64,000 bases of DNA from an uncultured Mycoplasmatota bacterium (lineage in GTDB: Bacteria > Bacillota_I > Bacilli_A > RF39 > UBA660), in the NCBI GenBank assembly GCA_900551105.1, contig URUT01000001.1, positions 1 through 64,000 of the forward strand, written 5' to 3'. A program made the position numbers and the translations under genes. Each line of letters opens with the position of its first letter. Within the stretch, counting starts at the first letter, position 1. Below, piece by piece: positions 7,483 to 16,591 of the stretch. The notes beneath the pieces were generated by a model. That model was not told the DNA's origin. It ran no database searches and saw nothing but the letters and a program-made list of their open reading frames with translations.

Positions 7483-10341
7483 ATGGATGCAATAAGTATA
7501 AAAACTGATTATGAAGTACTAGCCAGTCTAATTAAAATACCAGACTTAATTTCCTATGCTAAAAGTAAAAATCTTGATGCTTTAGGAATTATTGATAATA
7601 ACTTATGTGCATCTGCTGAGTTTCTAAAAGTCTGCAACCAAAATAATATTAAACCCTTAATAGCGCTTGATATAGAAATAGATAATAAACATTTATATTT
7701 ATATGCCAAAGAAGAAAAATCTTTAAAAAAACTCTTTAAAATAAATACTTATAAATTAGATAATGAAATTACAAAAGAGTACTTAGTTCCAATGCTAAAA
7801 GACTTTTTAGTAGTTGTAACAGACATAGAACTTTATAAAGAACTAGAGACGCATACAGATAAAATTTACTTTGGTTATGATAATGAAAATACCAAAAAAG
7901 TAGGGATAGACCAAAAAGCCAAAACTGTATTTTTTAATATTACCAAAACTCTTCAAAAAGAAGATACTAAATATCTTAAATATTTAACTTTAATAGAAGA
8001 TGGTAAAAAACCAGAAATAAATCAAATGGATGCCAAAGAAAACTATTTAAAGCCAGGAAATAATTTAGAATTTACCAGTCAAATCAATATTACACTATCA
8101 CAAAATCCTAATTTAATTCCTCACTATGATGAAAAAATCAAAGATAGCTACGAATACTTAAAACAGTTAGCAGTTCTTGGCCTTAAAAAAAGGTTAAATG
8201 GGGTTGTCCCAAAAAACTATCAAGAAAGACTTTTATACGAACTTAAAGTTATTAAGGACATGAACTTTGTTGACTACTTCTTAATCGTTTATGACTACGT
8301 TAAATACGCAAGAAACAACGATATAATGGTCGGCCCGGGAAGAGGATCCGCAGCAGGCAGCTTAGTTACTTACTCACTTGGAATAACTATGATTGATCCC
8401 TTAAAATATAATTTACTATTTGAAAGATTTCTAAATAAAGAAAGAGTAACAATGCCCGATATTGATATTGACTTTGATGCTAAAGAGCGCTGGCGAGTAA
8501 TTAACTATGTTAAAGAAAGATATGGCGATAACTGTGTTATGCCAATTATGACTTATGGTACATTTGCATCTAAACAAGTTCTTTTATCCATTGCTAAAAT
8601 TTGGGGAGTGGAAATAGATGCTTTGATGCCCTTAATAGATGCCAAAAAAACTTTAAAAGAAAATCTAACACCTGAGGTAATTAAAATCTTAAATTCTAAT
8701 TTAGAAATTAAAAAAATCTACTACGAAGCTTTTAAATTTGAAGGATTAAAAAAACATATTAGTACCCATGCCGCCGGCGTTGTTATCTGTAATACTGCAC
8801 TTGATAATATTATTCCAATTATTAAAAGTGGAGATACTTACCTTACTGGCTATACAATGAACTATTTAGAAGCCCTTGGCCTACTTAAAATGGACTTTTT
8901 AGCTATCAAAGACTTAACCACCATGAAAATGATTATAGATGATATAAACGAAAAGCTAGACTTAAATAAAATAGATTTAGAAGATGAAAGTGTCTTAAAC
9001 GAATTTAAAAAAGTTAACACCACAGGTATATTTCAATTTGAAAGTGAAGGCATGAAAAGCTTCTTACAAAAATTAAAACCATCAAAATTTGATGATCTAG
9101 TAGTTGCTCTTGCTCTATATAGACCAGGACCCATGCAAAACATTGATACCTTTATTCGCCGTAAAGAAGGCAAGGAAAAAGTAGATTACATCACTCCTGA
9201 ACTAGAAGATATTTTAAAAGAAACCTACGGAATTATTGTCTACCAAGAACAAATAATGCAAATATTTACAACGCTAGCAGGTTACTCATACAGTGAAGCT
9301 GACATCATCAGAAGAGCCATATCCAAAAAGAAAGAAGAAGTCATTAAAGAAGAACAAATCAAATTTATAACTCGTGCTAAAAATAAAGTAAGTGAAGAAA
9401 CTGCAAGTAAAATATATGACTTAATCATGAAATTTGCTAACTATGGCTTTAATAAATCTCACTCAGTAGCTTATGCTTTCGTTGGTTATCAAATGATGTA
9501 TCTAAAAGTAAAATACCCACTATATTTCTACAAAGACCTTCTAACTATTAATATTGGCTCGGCAACTAAAACCAAAGAATATATTGACGAAGCCAAAAGC
9601 CTAGGAATAAAAATAGTAAAGCCAGATATTAATTTAAGCACTAATGAATACATAATCCATGAAGAAAGTATCTTAATGCCTTTTAACATTATTAAAAATG
9701 TGGGTGGTACTGCCAGTAATGATATCGTAAAAGAAAGGGAAAAAGGTCCATTCCAAGACTTCTATGACTTTGTAAGTCGCCTATACGGTAAGTCAGTAAA
9801 CACTAAAACAATTACTAATCTAATTATGGCTGGTGTCTTTGATAACTTTAACGAAACTAGAAACACGCTTATAAATTCCATGAAAAATGCTAGCATCTAT
9901 GCCGAACTAATTAGTGGGTTAGATAGCTCACTAGTTTCAAAACCGGAACTAGAAAGAAAAGAAGAGTTTCCACTAAATGAACTTATGAAAGCTGAAATAG
10001 ACCTTTATGGTTTTTATGTATCCAATCACCCAGCCAGTAAATTTAAAGGTATAAAAATTAACGAAATACCTAACTACTTTGATAAAATGATTGAAATATA
10101 TGGTCTTTTAGAAAGCATTAAAACTATCAAGACCAAGAAAAATGACACTATGGCCTTCTTAAAAATATCTGATGAAACTGGTTACTTTGACTGTATAATC
10201 TTTCCTAAAAAAATAGATTACATCAACCGCATCAAAGAAGGTGAGGTCCTAAAGTTTTATGGCCACGTAGAAAAAAGATACGATAAATACCAATTAATTA
10301 TTAATAAAATAGATAAAATAAGAAATGAGGAACAAAAATGA
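7483..10341 (+). CDS. dnaE: DNA polymerase III alpha subunit, DnaE type
   Basis: This is a 952-residue replicative polymerase of the C family. It shows GPGRGSAAGSLV near residues 283-294, the catalytic acidic motif PDIDIDFD near 324-331, HAAGVVIC, YRPGPMQN and the helix-hairpin-helix region, then a C-terminal OB-fold (IYGLLESIKTIKTKKND, then DCIIFPK). The N-terminal PHP domain is degenerate: the usual HSHYS-like metal-binding motif reads SIKTDYEVL, so proofreading or pyrophosphatase activity there is unlikely. It is shorter than most DnaE proteins (about 1100). The stop codon overlaps the next start as ATGA, so the downstream membrane gene is translationally coupled. Confidence 0.96.
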   Translation: MDAISIKTDYEVLASLIKIPDLISYAKSKNLDALGIIDNNLCASAEFLKVCNQNNIKPLIALDIEIDNKHLYLYAKEEKSLKKLFKINTYKLDNEITKEYLVPMLKDFLVVVTDIELYKELETHTDKIYFGYDNENTKKVGIDQKAKTVFFNITKTLQKEDTKYLKYLTLIEDGKKPEINQMDAKENYLKPGNNLEFTSQINITLSQNPNLIPHYDEKIKDSYEYLKQLAVLGLKKRLNGVVPKNYQERLLYELKVIKDMNFVDYFLIVYDYVKYARNNDIMVGPGRGSAAGSLVTYSLGITMIDPLKYNLLFERFLNKERVTMPDIDIDFDAKERWRVINYVKERYGDNCVMPIMTYGTFASKQVLLSIAKIWGVEIDALMPLIDAKKTLKENLTPEVIKILNSNLEIKKIYYEAFKFEGLKKHISTHAAGVVICNTALDNIIPIIKSGDTYLTGYTMNYLEALGLLKMDFLAIKDLTTMKMIIDDINEKLDLNKIDLEDESVLNEFKKVNTTGIFQFESEGMKSFLQKLKPSKFDDLVVALALYRPGPMQNIDTFIRRKEGKEKVDYITPELEDILKETYGIIVYQEQIMQIFTTLAGYSYSEADIIRRAISKKKEEVIKEEQIKFITRAKNKVSEETASKIYDLIMKFANYGFNKSHSVAYAFVGYQMMYLKVKYPLYFYKDLLTINIGSATKTKEYIDEAKSLGIKIVKPDINLSTNEYIIHEESILMPFNIIKNVGGTASNDIVKEREKGPFQDFYDFVSRLYGKSVNTKTITNLIMAGVFDNFNETRNTLINSMKNASIYAELISGLDSSLVSKPELERKEEFPLNELMKAEIDLYGFYVSNHPASKFKGIKINEIPNYFDKMIEIYGLLESIKTIKTKKNDTMAFLKISDETGYFDCIIFPKKIDYINRIKEGEVLKFYGHVEKRYDKYQLIINKIDKIRNEEQK

Positions 10342-11540
10342 AAAACAATAAATTCTTAGCAAGTTTAAGTGCTCTAATCGGTGCTCTAATCTTCAGTATT
10401 CCCTGGATATTTATATATTATCTAGGATATATCGCATCAATATGTGCCTTTATTATTGGCTATGGTGCTTACTTATTCTATAAAAAAGTTTGTGACATTG
10501 ACTCAAAATCTAAATACATAATCGTAACAATATCAGTTATAGTTATCACATTTATTACTTTTATAGTCATGCCATCCATAACCGCCTACCTAGAAGGCAC
10601 CTCTTTTAACGCTCTATATGCAAATAATGCCTTTGTTACAGCTTTAGTAAAAGACTATATCGTAAGTTTAATCTTTACAATTTTAGGTATCTCAACCTTG
10701 CTAAAAAAAATGAACGAAGAAGCTAAAACCGATAATACATTAACAGAAGAAGAAAAAATCAAAAAACTAAAATCAGTTTATGAAAAATATAATGCATTTG
10801 ATAAAGAACATACAATCTCAGAAATTACAGTTTTAAAAGAACTAGACTTTGCTGACAAACTACCATTTTTAACTAGAATGGAAAAGAAGGGAATAATTGT
10901 CTCACCATTTAAAAAGAGTTACTTTGATGAAGAAGCTCTAACCAATGAAGATAAAGCTAAAGCAAACTTTAAAAAGAATATCATGCCTGGGATTATTATA
11001 AGCATCGTTATCGTTTTAGCATCAGTTCTAGCAGGTATTTATCTAGCATATAACTCCACTGAAGTGCAGCCAAGAAATATTACTGAAAAGAAAGAAACAA
11101 CAGTTACTTTTGAAAATGTAACTTTAAACTTAACTTCAAATTTTATTAAAACTGAAACTGACAGTGAAACAGTATTTTATGAAAATCAGCTTAATGAAAA
11201 AGTTGGTGGCGTCATGATTGTCAAATTAAAATCAGATTATGATGGCGACTTGGAAGAATTTTATAAAAGTTATAGAAAAGAATTAATGAAAAATTACAAC
11301 ATTCTAGAAATAAAAGATGAAACCTACAACGGTGTAGACTACAAAATGTTTAAAATGCAGTACCTAGATGATGAAAACGAAAAAGATATTTATTATGTAA
11401 CCCAACTAGAAAATAATTTTTATTTAATTGGTATCTTTAGTAATTTTAACGATAACGACTGGACCGAAGCTATTAATTTTTCAAGTAAACTTCTAGCAAG
11501 TACTAAAATAAATTTAGAAAATAAACAAGTTGATATGTAA
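10338..11540 (+). CDS. Multi-pass membrane protein of unknown function
   Basis: The 400-residue protein has four hydrophobic segments in the first third (about 8-28, 30-48, 60-80, 105-121), a charged helical cytoplasmic stretch (125-215) with KLKSVYEKYNAFDKEH, another membrane helix near 218-238 (GIIISIVIVLASVLAGIYLAY), and a beta-rich C-terminal ectodomain of about 150 residues. I recognise no family. It overlaps dnaE by four bases and ends at a terminator. A lipoprotein-like beta domain tethered to the membrane is the only visible theme. Confidence 0.75.
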   Translation: MKNNKFLASLSALIGALIFSIPWIFIYYLGYIASICAFIIGYGAYLFYKKVCDIDSKSKYIIVTISVIVITFITFIVMPSITAYLEGTSFNALYANNAFVTALVKDYIVSLIFTILGISTLLKKMNEEAKTDNTLTEEEKIKKLKSVYEKYNAFDKEHTISEITVLKELDFADKLPFLTRMEKKGIIVSPFKKSYFDEEALTNEDKAKANFKKNIMPGIIISIVIVLASVLAGIYLAYNSTEVQPRNITEKKETTVTFENVTLNLTSNFIKTETDSETVFYENQLNEKVGGVMIVKLKSDYDGDLEEFYKSYRKELMKNYNILEIKDETYNGVDYKMFKMQYLDDENEKDIYYVTQLENNFYLIGIFSNFNDNDWTEAINFSSKLLASTKINLENKQVDM

Positions 11541-11544
11541 CCCT

Positions 11545-11567
11545 AGAACCTTCGTGGGTTCTCTTTT
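11545..11567 (+). terminator. Terminator
   Basis: AGAACC (11545-11550) pairs with GGTTCT (11557-11562), loop TTCGTG, followed by a T-rich tract. Confidence 0.75.
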
Positions 11568-11618
11568 ATTTTTTAATTTAATATGATAAAATTATTACTG
11601 TAAAGGAAATGTGATAAC

Positions 11619-12209
11619 ATGAAAGAAACATTTTTATATAGACTTCTAAGACCAGTAGTAAGCCTCTACATGAAGCTTATTTATAAACCCCAAGTTATCT
11701 ATGAAGAACCACTTGATTTTGAAGGCTCCTTTATTTTTGCTGGAACTCATACTAGTTTTAAAGATTGCCTTTTAATTGCCAGCCTTACAAATAAGCCTCT
11801 TAGATTTCTTGCTAAAAAAGAACTTTTAGACCCCCCATTTGGTATCTTCTTTAGATTTGCTGGAATCATTCCTGTAAACCGTAAAATCAAAGATAAAACC
11901 GTCTTACCAGCAGCAAGCAAAGTCTTAAAAGAAAATTATGTCGTTGTAATATTTCCTGAAGGCACGATCAATAAAACCGATGATCTTATCATGCCATTTA
12001 AAAAAGGGGCAGCTAAGCTCGCAATAGATAATAACTGCAAGATAGTTCCTTTTGCTATAAATGGTATTTATAAACGAAATCAAATAATAATTAAAATTGG
12101 TAAAAAATACTCACCTAAAACTGATGATGTAGAAAAAGAAACCAAAGTTTTAGAAAATAAAGTAACAACCCTTTTAGAAAGCGTGATTAAAAATGAATTT
12201 TATAAATAG
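11619..12209 (+). CDS. plsC: 1-acyl-sn-glycerol-3-phosphate acyltransferase (PlsC family)
   Basis: PlsC transfers a fatty acyl group to the 2-position of lysophosphatidate to make phosphatidate at the inner membrane face. The 196-residue protein has the H-x4-D catalytic motif (THTSFKD, about residues 42-48), the phosphate-binding motif IFPEGTIN (about 112-118) and the later FAINGIY. It starts a three-gene lipid operon: its end overlaps the acyl-CoA ligase gene by 17 bp and a second PlsC-like gene follows. The ligase-acyltransferase pairing suggests use of scavenged fatty acids. Confidence 0.9.
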   Translation: MKETFLYRLLRPVVSLYMKLIYKPQVIYEEPLDFEGSFIFAGTHTSFKDCLLIASLTNKPLRFLAKKELLDPPFGIFFRFAGIIPVNRKIKDKTVLPAASKVLKENYVVVIFPEGTINKTDDLIMPFKKGAAKLAIDNNCKIVPFAINGIYKRNQIIIKIGKKYSPKTDDVEKETKVLENKVTTLLESVIKNEFYK

Positions 12210-13950
12210 AATTTTAAATAATAAAGAACTAGAAAAACCATACTATGACTTATACGGTGAAACCTTAACTCACTTAGAATATCCTGATTTAATGATGCAT
12301 GAAATGATCTACGAATCATCAAAAAAATATGCTCACAGTAATGCGATCTCCTATTATGGAAAAAGTCTAACATACAAAAAATTCTACGAAAAAATAGAAA
12401 CCTGTGCTAAAGCCCTAAAAGCAAACGGTGTAAAAGAAGGCGATAGAATAACCATCTGTATGCCAAATACTCCTGAAGCCGTCATCGCTTTCTATGCTAT
12501 AAATATGGTTGGCGCCGTAGCAAGTATGATTCATCCGCTATCAAGTGAAAACGAAATAGAATTCTATATGGACGCTGCAAACAGTAAGTTTATCTTTACC
12601 GTAAATGTCTTTGAAGAAAAAGTAATAACAGCTGCAAGAAGAGTAAACGCTAAAAAAATTATAATTGCAGATGTAACTGACAGTATGTTTATAGTAATCA
12701 AAAAAACCATTGAAGCATACAACTATGTTACAAAATTCTTTAAAGAAAAAGAAAACAAAGAGTATCTTAATGATGACAATGTTATGACTTTTAAAAAATT
12801 CTTTGATACCGGTTATGGTTATGATGGAAAGTACAAAGTAACTGGTAAAAGTGATAAAGAGGCAGTTATCCTATATAGTGGTGGAACAACTGGTAAACCA
12901 AAGGGTGTAGTTTTATCTAATAAAAACTTTAATGCCGAAGGAATGCAGTGCTTTGCTATGACTGGTGCAAAAGCTGGCGAATCTGTTCTTACCATCATGC
13001 CAATATTTCATGGCTTTGGTCTAGGCGTAAGTGTCCATACAGAGCTTATCTCCGGAATGAAATGTATTTTAATCCCAGCATTTAAAGTAAGTGAATTTGC
13101 AAGATTAATTAAACTATATCGTCCATCATTTTTAATTGGTGTACCAACAATGTATGAAGGCTTAATTAATAATGAAGACAAATCAAAATATTTAAAATGT
13201 GTAACAAACTGTATCTGTGGCGGTGATACCCTAAAAACTGACCTAAGAGAGCGAGTAAATGCATATCTTTTAGCTCATGGTTCCAATGCCCAAATAAGAG
13301 TAGGCTACGGTCTTACTGAAAGCACTGCTGCTGCAATTCTTACCCCAAAGCACTATTATAAAGAAGGCGCTTTAGGCGTACCGTTTCCTGATGTTACTGT
13401 TAAAATAATTAAACCAGGAACCACCAAGGAACAAAGAAAGAAAAGAGAAGGTGAAATATGCATAAGTGGGCCAACTGTCATGCTTGGTTATCTAAATGAA
13501 ACTGAAGAAACTGCAAATACCCTAAAACTTCATCCTGATGGCAAAATCTACCTGCACACCGGTGATATCGGCTACAAAGATGAAGAAGGACTAGTATTCT
13601 TTACATCAAGACTAAAAAGAATGATTGTAACTAGTGGTTATAATGTCTATCCTAGTTACTTAGAAAAAATCATTGACTCACACCCAGCAGTCTTAGCTTG
13701 CGTTGTCGTTGGAATACCACATCCATACAAAAAACAAGTTCCAGTAGCCTGCATCGTTTTAAGAGATAATTTTAAAGAATCAAAAGAACTAACCAATGAC
13801 ATTAAATACTACTGTGCCAAATCCATAGCAAAATATGCTATGCCATATAGATATCACTACATAAAAAGCGTTCCTAAAACTTTAATTGGTAAAGTTAACT
13901 ATAAAAAATTAGAAGAAGAATGCACTAAAAAATATAGTAAAGAGGCCTAA
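12193..13950 (+). CDS. Long-chain fatty acid-CoA ligase (AMP-binding family)
   Basis: The 585-residue enzyme belongs to the ANL superfamily, which activates fatty acids through an acyl-AMP. Visible motifs are the P-loop YSGGTTGKPKG (about 227-237), GYGLTESTAA, YLHTGDIG and the C-terminal catalytic Lys region IGKVNYKKLEEE. It is sandwiched between two PlsC-type acyltransferases, overlapping the first and separated from the second by one base, so a pathway from free fatty acid through acyl-CoA (or acyl carrier protein) to glycerolipids is likely. The exact acceptor and chain length cannot be told from the sequence. Confidence 0.9.
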   Translation: MNFINRILNNKELEKPYYDLYGETLTHLEYPDLMMHEMIYESSKKYAHSNAISYYGKSLTYKKFYEKIETCAKALKANGVKEGDRITICMPNTPEAVIAFYAINMVGAVASMIHPLSSENEIEFYMDAANSKFIFTVNVFEEKVITAARRVNAKKIIIADVTDSMFIVIKKTIEAYNYVTKFFKEKENKEYLNDDNVMTFKKFFDTGYGYDGKYKVTGKSDKEAVILYSGGTTGKPKGVVLSNKNFNAEGMQCFAMTGAKAGESVLTIMPIFHGFGLGVSVHTELISGMKCILIPAFKVSEFARLIKLYRPSFLIGVPTMYEGLINNEDKSKYLKCVTNCICGGDTLKTDLRERVNAYLLAHGSNAQIRVGYGLTESTAAAILTPKHYYKEGALGVPFPDVTVKIIKPGTTKEQRKKREGEICISGPTVMLGYLNETEETANTLKLHPDGKIYLHTGDIGYKDEEGLVFFTSRLKRMIVTSGYNVYPSYLEKIIDSHPAVLACVVVGIPHPYKKQVPVACIVLRDNFKESKELTNDIKYYCAKSIAKYAMPYRYHYIKSVPKTLIGKVNYKKLEEECTKKYSKEA

Positions 13951-13951
13951 C

Positions 13952-14788
13952 ATGGAAAAAGAAAAAAATCAAGTAGGGTTTAAAATTTTTAAAAGCATTT
14001 TAGGAGTCATATTTACATGCTATTATAGACCAAAGTATCTTAATAAAGAAGTAATTCCTAAAGAAGGACCAATTATCGTTTGTGGCAATCACATTCATCT
14101 TTTTGACCAGTGCTTGCCAATCTTAGCAACCAAAAGAATGCTCCACTATATGGCTAAAAAAGAATATTTTGATGGACCATTTGCTTGGTTCTTTAAAGCC
14201 TCCGGTTGTATCAGTGTTGATCGTGAGCACCACGGAGGTACCTCTAAAGAAATTGCTGAAAAAGTTCTAAATAAAAAATGGGCTCTAGGAATTTATCCTG
14301 AAGGCACTAGAAACAGCCTAGCAAGTAAAGAAGAAAAATTAAAAGAAGCCTATGAATATCTAAAAAAAGACATGAGCTTAGCTAAATTTAAAAAAATAAT
14401 AAAAAAACAAATGACTCTACTAAGTCAGTATGAATTTTTAAAAACTCTTTATAATGATAATGTTATAACTAAAGAAGAATTTAAAAAAGCGTTGCTAGAC
14501 CTAGATAACTATCTAATTAAATTAGTTAAAGAAAACAAAATAAGCAAAGACACTTACAAAGATACGCTACTACTACCAGTTAAATTCGGAACTGTATCAC
14601 TTGCATCTAAAACAAACGCGACTATCGTTCCTTATGCCATAACTGGTAAATACCAATTTCTAAATAACAAACTAACAATCAAATTTGGTAAACCATTTAA
14701 GGTAAGCAAAGAAGATAATTTAGAAGAAGTAAATGAAAAATTGCAAAATGAAATTAAAAACATAATTTTAGAAAGTAAAGATATATAA
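13952..14788 (+). CDS. PlsC-family acyltransferase with a helical insertion
   Basis: The 278-residue protein has NHIHLFD (about 46-52, the H-x4-D motif) and IYPEGTRN (about 114-121), so it is a glycerolipid acyltransferase. Between PEGTR and the conserved end block (LLLPVKFGTVSLASKT, IVPYAITG) there is an extra Lys/Glu-rich helical stretch of about 80 residues, including ITKEEFKKALLDLDNYL; in ordinary PlsC proteins these blocks are nearly adjacent. The inserted part recalls SHOCT-like short helices but is not firmly identified. It is the third gene of the lipid operon. Confidence 0.85.
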   Translation: MEKEKNQVGFKIFKSILGVIFTCYYRPKYLNKEVIPKEGPIIVCGNHIHLFDQCLPILATKRMLHYMAKKEYFDGPFAWFFKASGCISVDREHHGGTSKEIAEKVLNKKWALGIYPEGTRNSLASKEEKLKEAYEYLKKDMSLAKFKKIIKKQMTLLSQYEFLKTLYNDNVITKEEFKKALLDLDNYLIKLVKENKISKDTYKDTLLLPVKFGTVSLASKTNATIVPYAITGKYQFLNNKLTIKFGKPFKVSKEDNLEEVNEKLQNEIKNIILESKDI

Positions 14789-14801
14789 GAAAGAAATTTT
14801 T

Positions 14802-15680
14802 ATGAAATCAAAAGTATTATTTACAAAAGAATTAACTCCAAGTGCTTTAGTTAAAATTTATGAAACCCTAGGACACAAACTAAGCGGAAATGTTGCCGTT
14901 AAATTACACTCAGGAGAAGCCGGTAATCAAAACTACTTAAAGCCTGAGTTCGTAGAAGAACTAATAAACCATATAAATGGAACAGTTGCTGAATGCAACA
15001 CAGCTTATGACGGTGAAAGAAATACCACTCTAAAACATCAAAAATTACTAGAAAATCATGGTTGGAGTAAACATTTTAAAGTAGACTTACTAGATGAAAA
15101 AGAAGACCTAGAACTAGACGTTCCAAATGGCAAAAGAATCAAGAAAAACTATGTCGGCAAGAATATTGAAAACTACGACTCTATGCTTGTTTTATCACAC
15201 TTTAAAGGACACCCAATGGGCGGTTACGGTGGCGCATTAAAACAATTATCAATCGGTGTTGCTTCATCAGCTGGTAAAGTTTATATTCACACAGCAGGAG
15301 CTACTAAAGACCCAAATAAACTATGGGAAAATCTTCCAAAACAAGACGAGTTTTTAGAATCTATGGCTGATGCTGCCTCATCAGTAGTAAACTACTTTAA
15401 TAAAAATATTGTATACATCAATGTACTTTGCAACATGTCAGTAGACTGTGATTGCTGTGCAAAGGCAGAAGACCCATGCATTAAAGATATTGGTATTCTA
15501 GCAAGCCTAGACCCAGTAGCTATTGATGAAGCCTCAATCGATTTAGTAAAAGACAGTAATGACGAAGGCAAAGCCCACTTTTTAGAAAGAATAGAAAGTA
15601 AAAATGGTCACCATACGATAGATGAAGCACAAGAAAGAGGCATCGGTACTAAAGAATATGAATTAATAAGTATAGACTAA
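14802..15680 (+). CDS. DUF362 domain protein
   Basis: The 292-residue protein matches DUF362 proteins: SGNVAVKLHSGEAGN near the start, LSHFKGHPMGGYGGALKQLSIG in two conserved blocks, a Cys-rich stretch DCDCCAKAEDPC and ASLDPVAIDEASIDL. DUF362 proteins are often fused to or adjacent to ferredoxin domains; here only the Cys cluster (C-x-C-C and a later Cys) could bind a metal or cluster. The biochemical role is unknown. It follows the acyltransferase gene by 13 bp and is the last gene of that operon. Confidence 0.88.
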   Translation: MKSKVLFTKELTPSALVKIYETLGHKLSGNVAVKLHSGEAGNQNYLKPEFVEELINHINGTVAECNTAYDGERNTTLKHQKLLENHGWSKHFKVDLLDEKEDLELDVPNGKRIKKNYVGKNIENYDSMLVLSHFKGHPMGGYGGALKQLSIGVASSAGKVYIHTAGATKDPNKLWENLPKQDEFLESMADAASSVVNYFNKNIVYINVLCNMSVDCDCCAKAEDPCIKDIGILASLDPVAIDEASIDLVKDSNDEGKAHFLERIESKNGHHTIDEAQERGIGTKEYELISID

Positions 15681-15698
15681 AATGTCTATATTTTTTTT
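15671..15698 (+). terminator. Terminator of the lipid/DUF362 operon
   Basis: TATAGAC (15671-15677) pairs with GTCTATA (15684-15690), followed by eight T. The stem includes the last codons of the gene. Confidence 0.85.
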
Positions 15699-15728
15699 GC
15701 AATTTTTTAAAATTTCCAATATTTAATA

Positions 15729-15757
15729 TTGACAAAATTCTCTCTATCCTTTAGTAT
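15729..15757 (+). promoter_or_regulatory. Promoter of the sortase/surface protein pair
   Basis: TTGACA (15729-15734), 17 bp, then TAGTAT (15752-15757). The implied leader before the sortase start is about 95 bases. I see no riboswitch-like fold in it. Confidence 0.55.
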
Positions 15758-15856
15758 ATAGACCTTGTAAACCGAAATTTTTAGTGTATTATTATGAATC
15801 ATATAATTTTATACTAATTAGTTAAATCACTCATATATTATTTTAGGGGGTAAAAT

Positions 15857-16555
15857 ATGAAAAAGTGGTATTATTTTTTACTCAGTTTTTGCTTAATACT
15901 ATTAATTAGCTCATCAGCAATGATACTAGTGCATAAAAATAATGAAGAAAAATTAAATGTTATCGCACTAGAAGGAAAAATTGACGAAACTAAAGAAGAA
16001 AATTTAAAGGAAAAATATTATAACTTTAGACAAGAGTATCAAAATGATGACATAATTGGCAGTATCAACATTCCTGGGACTGATATTAATACCTTGTTTG
16101 TTAAACCATCAAATAATTCTTATTATTTAACGCACACTTTAAAAAAAGAAAAAAGTCGAATTGGTGCTGTATTTATGGACTACCGAAATACATTTGATGA
16201 CAAACAAATTAATATATATGGTCATAATTCAAATAAATATGACGTAGCATTTAAAAATCTAAGATTATACTTAGACAATGAATTTACTGAAAAAAATAAT
16301 TTAATATATATTGAAACTGAAGACGGTATTACAACATACGAAGTATTTTCTGTAAAAAGAACCAAAGAAAAAGAACACATGACATTAAAAACTAATGATT
16401 TTCTAGGCCACATTAATAAAATTAGAGAAAATGCTTTATATAATAAAAATATTAACATTACCGAATCTGATGATATTTTAATTCTTCAAACATGTTTGCT
16501 TGATGGAACAAGAGATTATCTTATTGTTAGTAGTAGGAAATTAACCAATCTTTAA
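15857..16555 (+). CDS. Sortase, class B-like
   Basis: Sortases cut a C-terminal sorting motif and link the protein to peptidoglycan or another pilin. The 232-residue protein has one N-terminal membrane helix and the catalytic triad in family context: His123 in NIYGHNS, Cys213 in LQTC and Arg227 in YLIVSSR. The YGHN motif and its spacing fit class B more than class A. Its ribosome binding site is AGGGGG. It lies 36 bp upstream of a giant protein with an IPYTG sorting signal, which is the obvious substrate. Confidence 0.9.
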   Translation: MKKWYYFLLSFCLILLISSSAMILVHKNNEEKLNVIALEGKIDETKEENLKEKYYNFRQEYQNDDIIGSINIPGTDINTLFVKPSNNSYYLTHTLKKEKSRIGAVFMDYRNTFDDKQINIYGHNSNKYDVAFKNLRLYLDNEFTEKNNLIYIETEDGITTYEVFSVKRTKEKEHMTLKTNDFLGHINKIRENALYNKNINITESDDILILQTCLLDGTRDYLIVSSRKLTNL

Positions 16556-16591
16556 AAGATTGTTTAATATAGATTTAGGAGGGAAAAGGTT

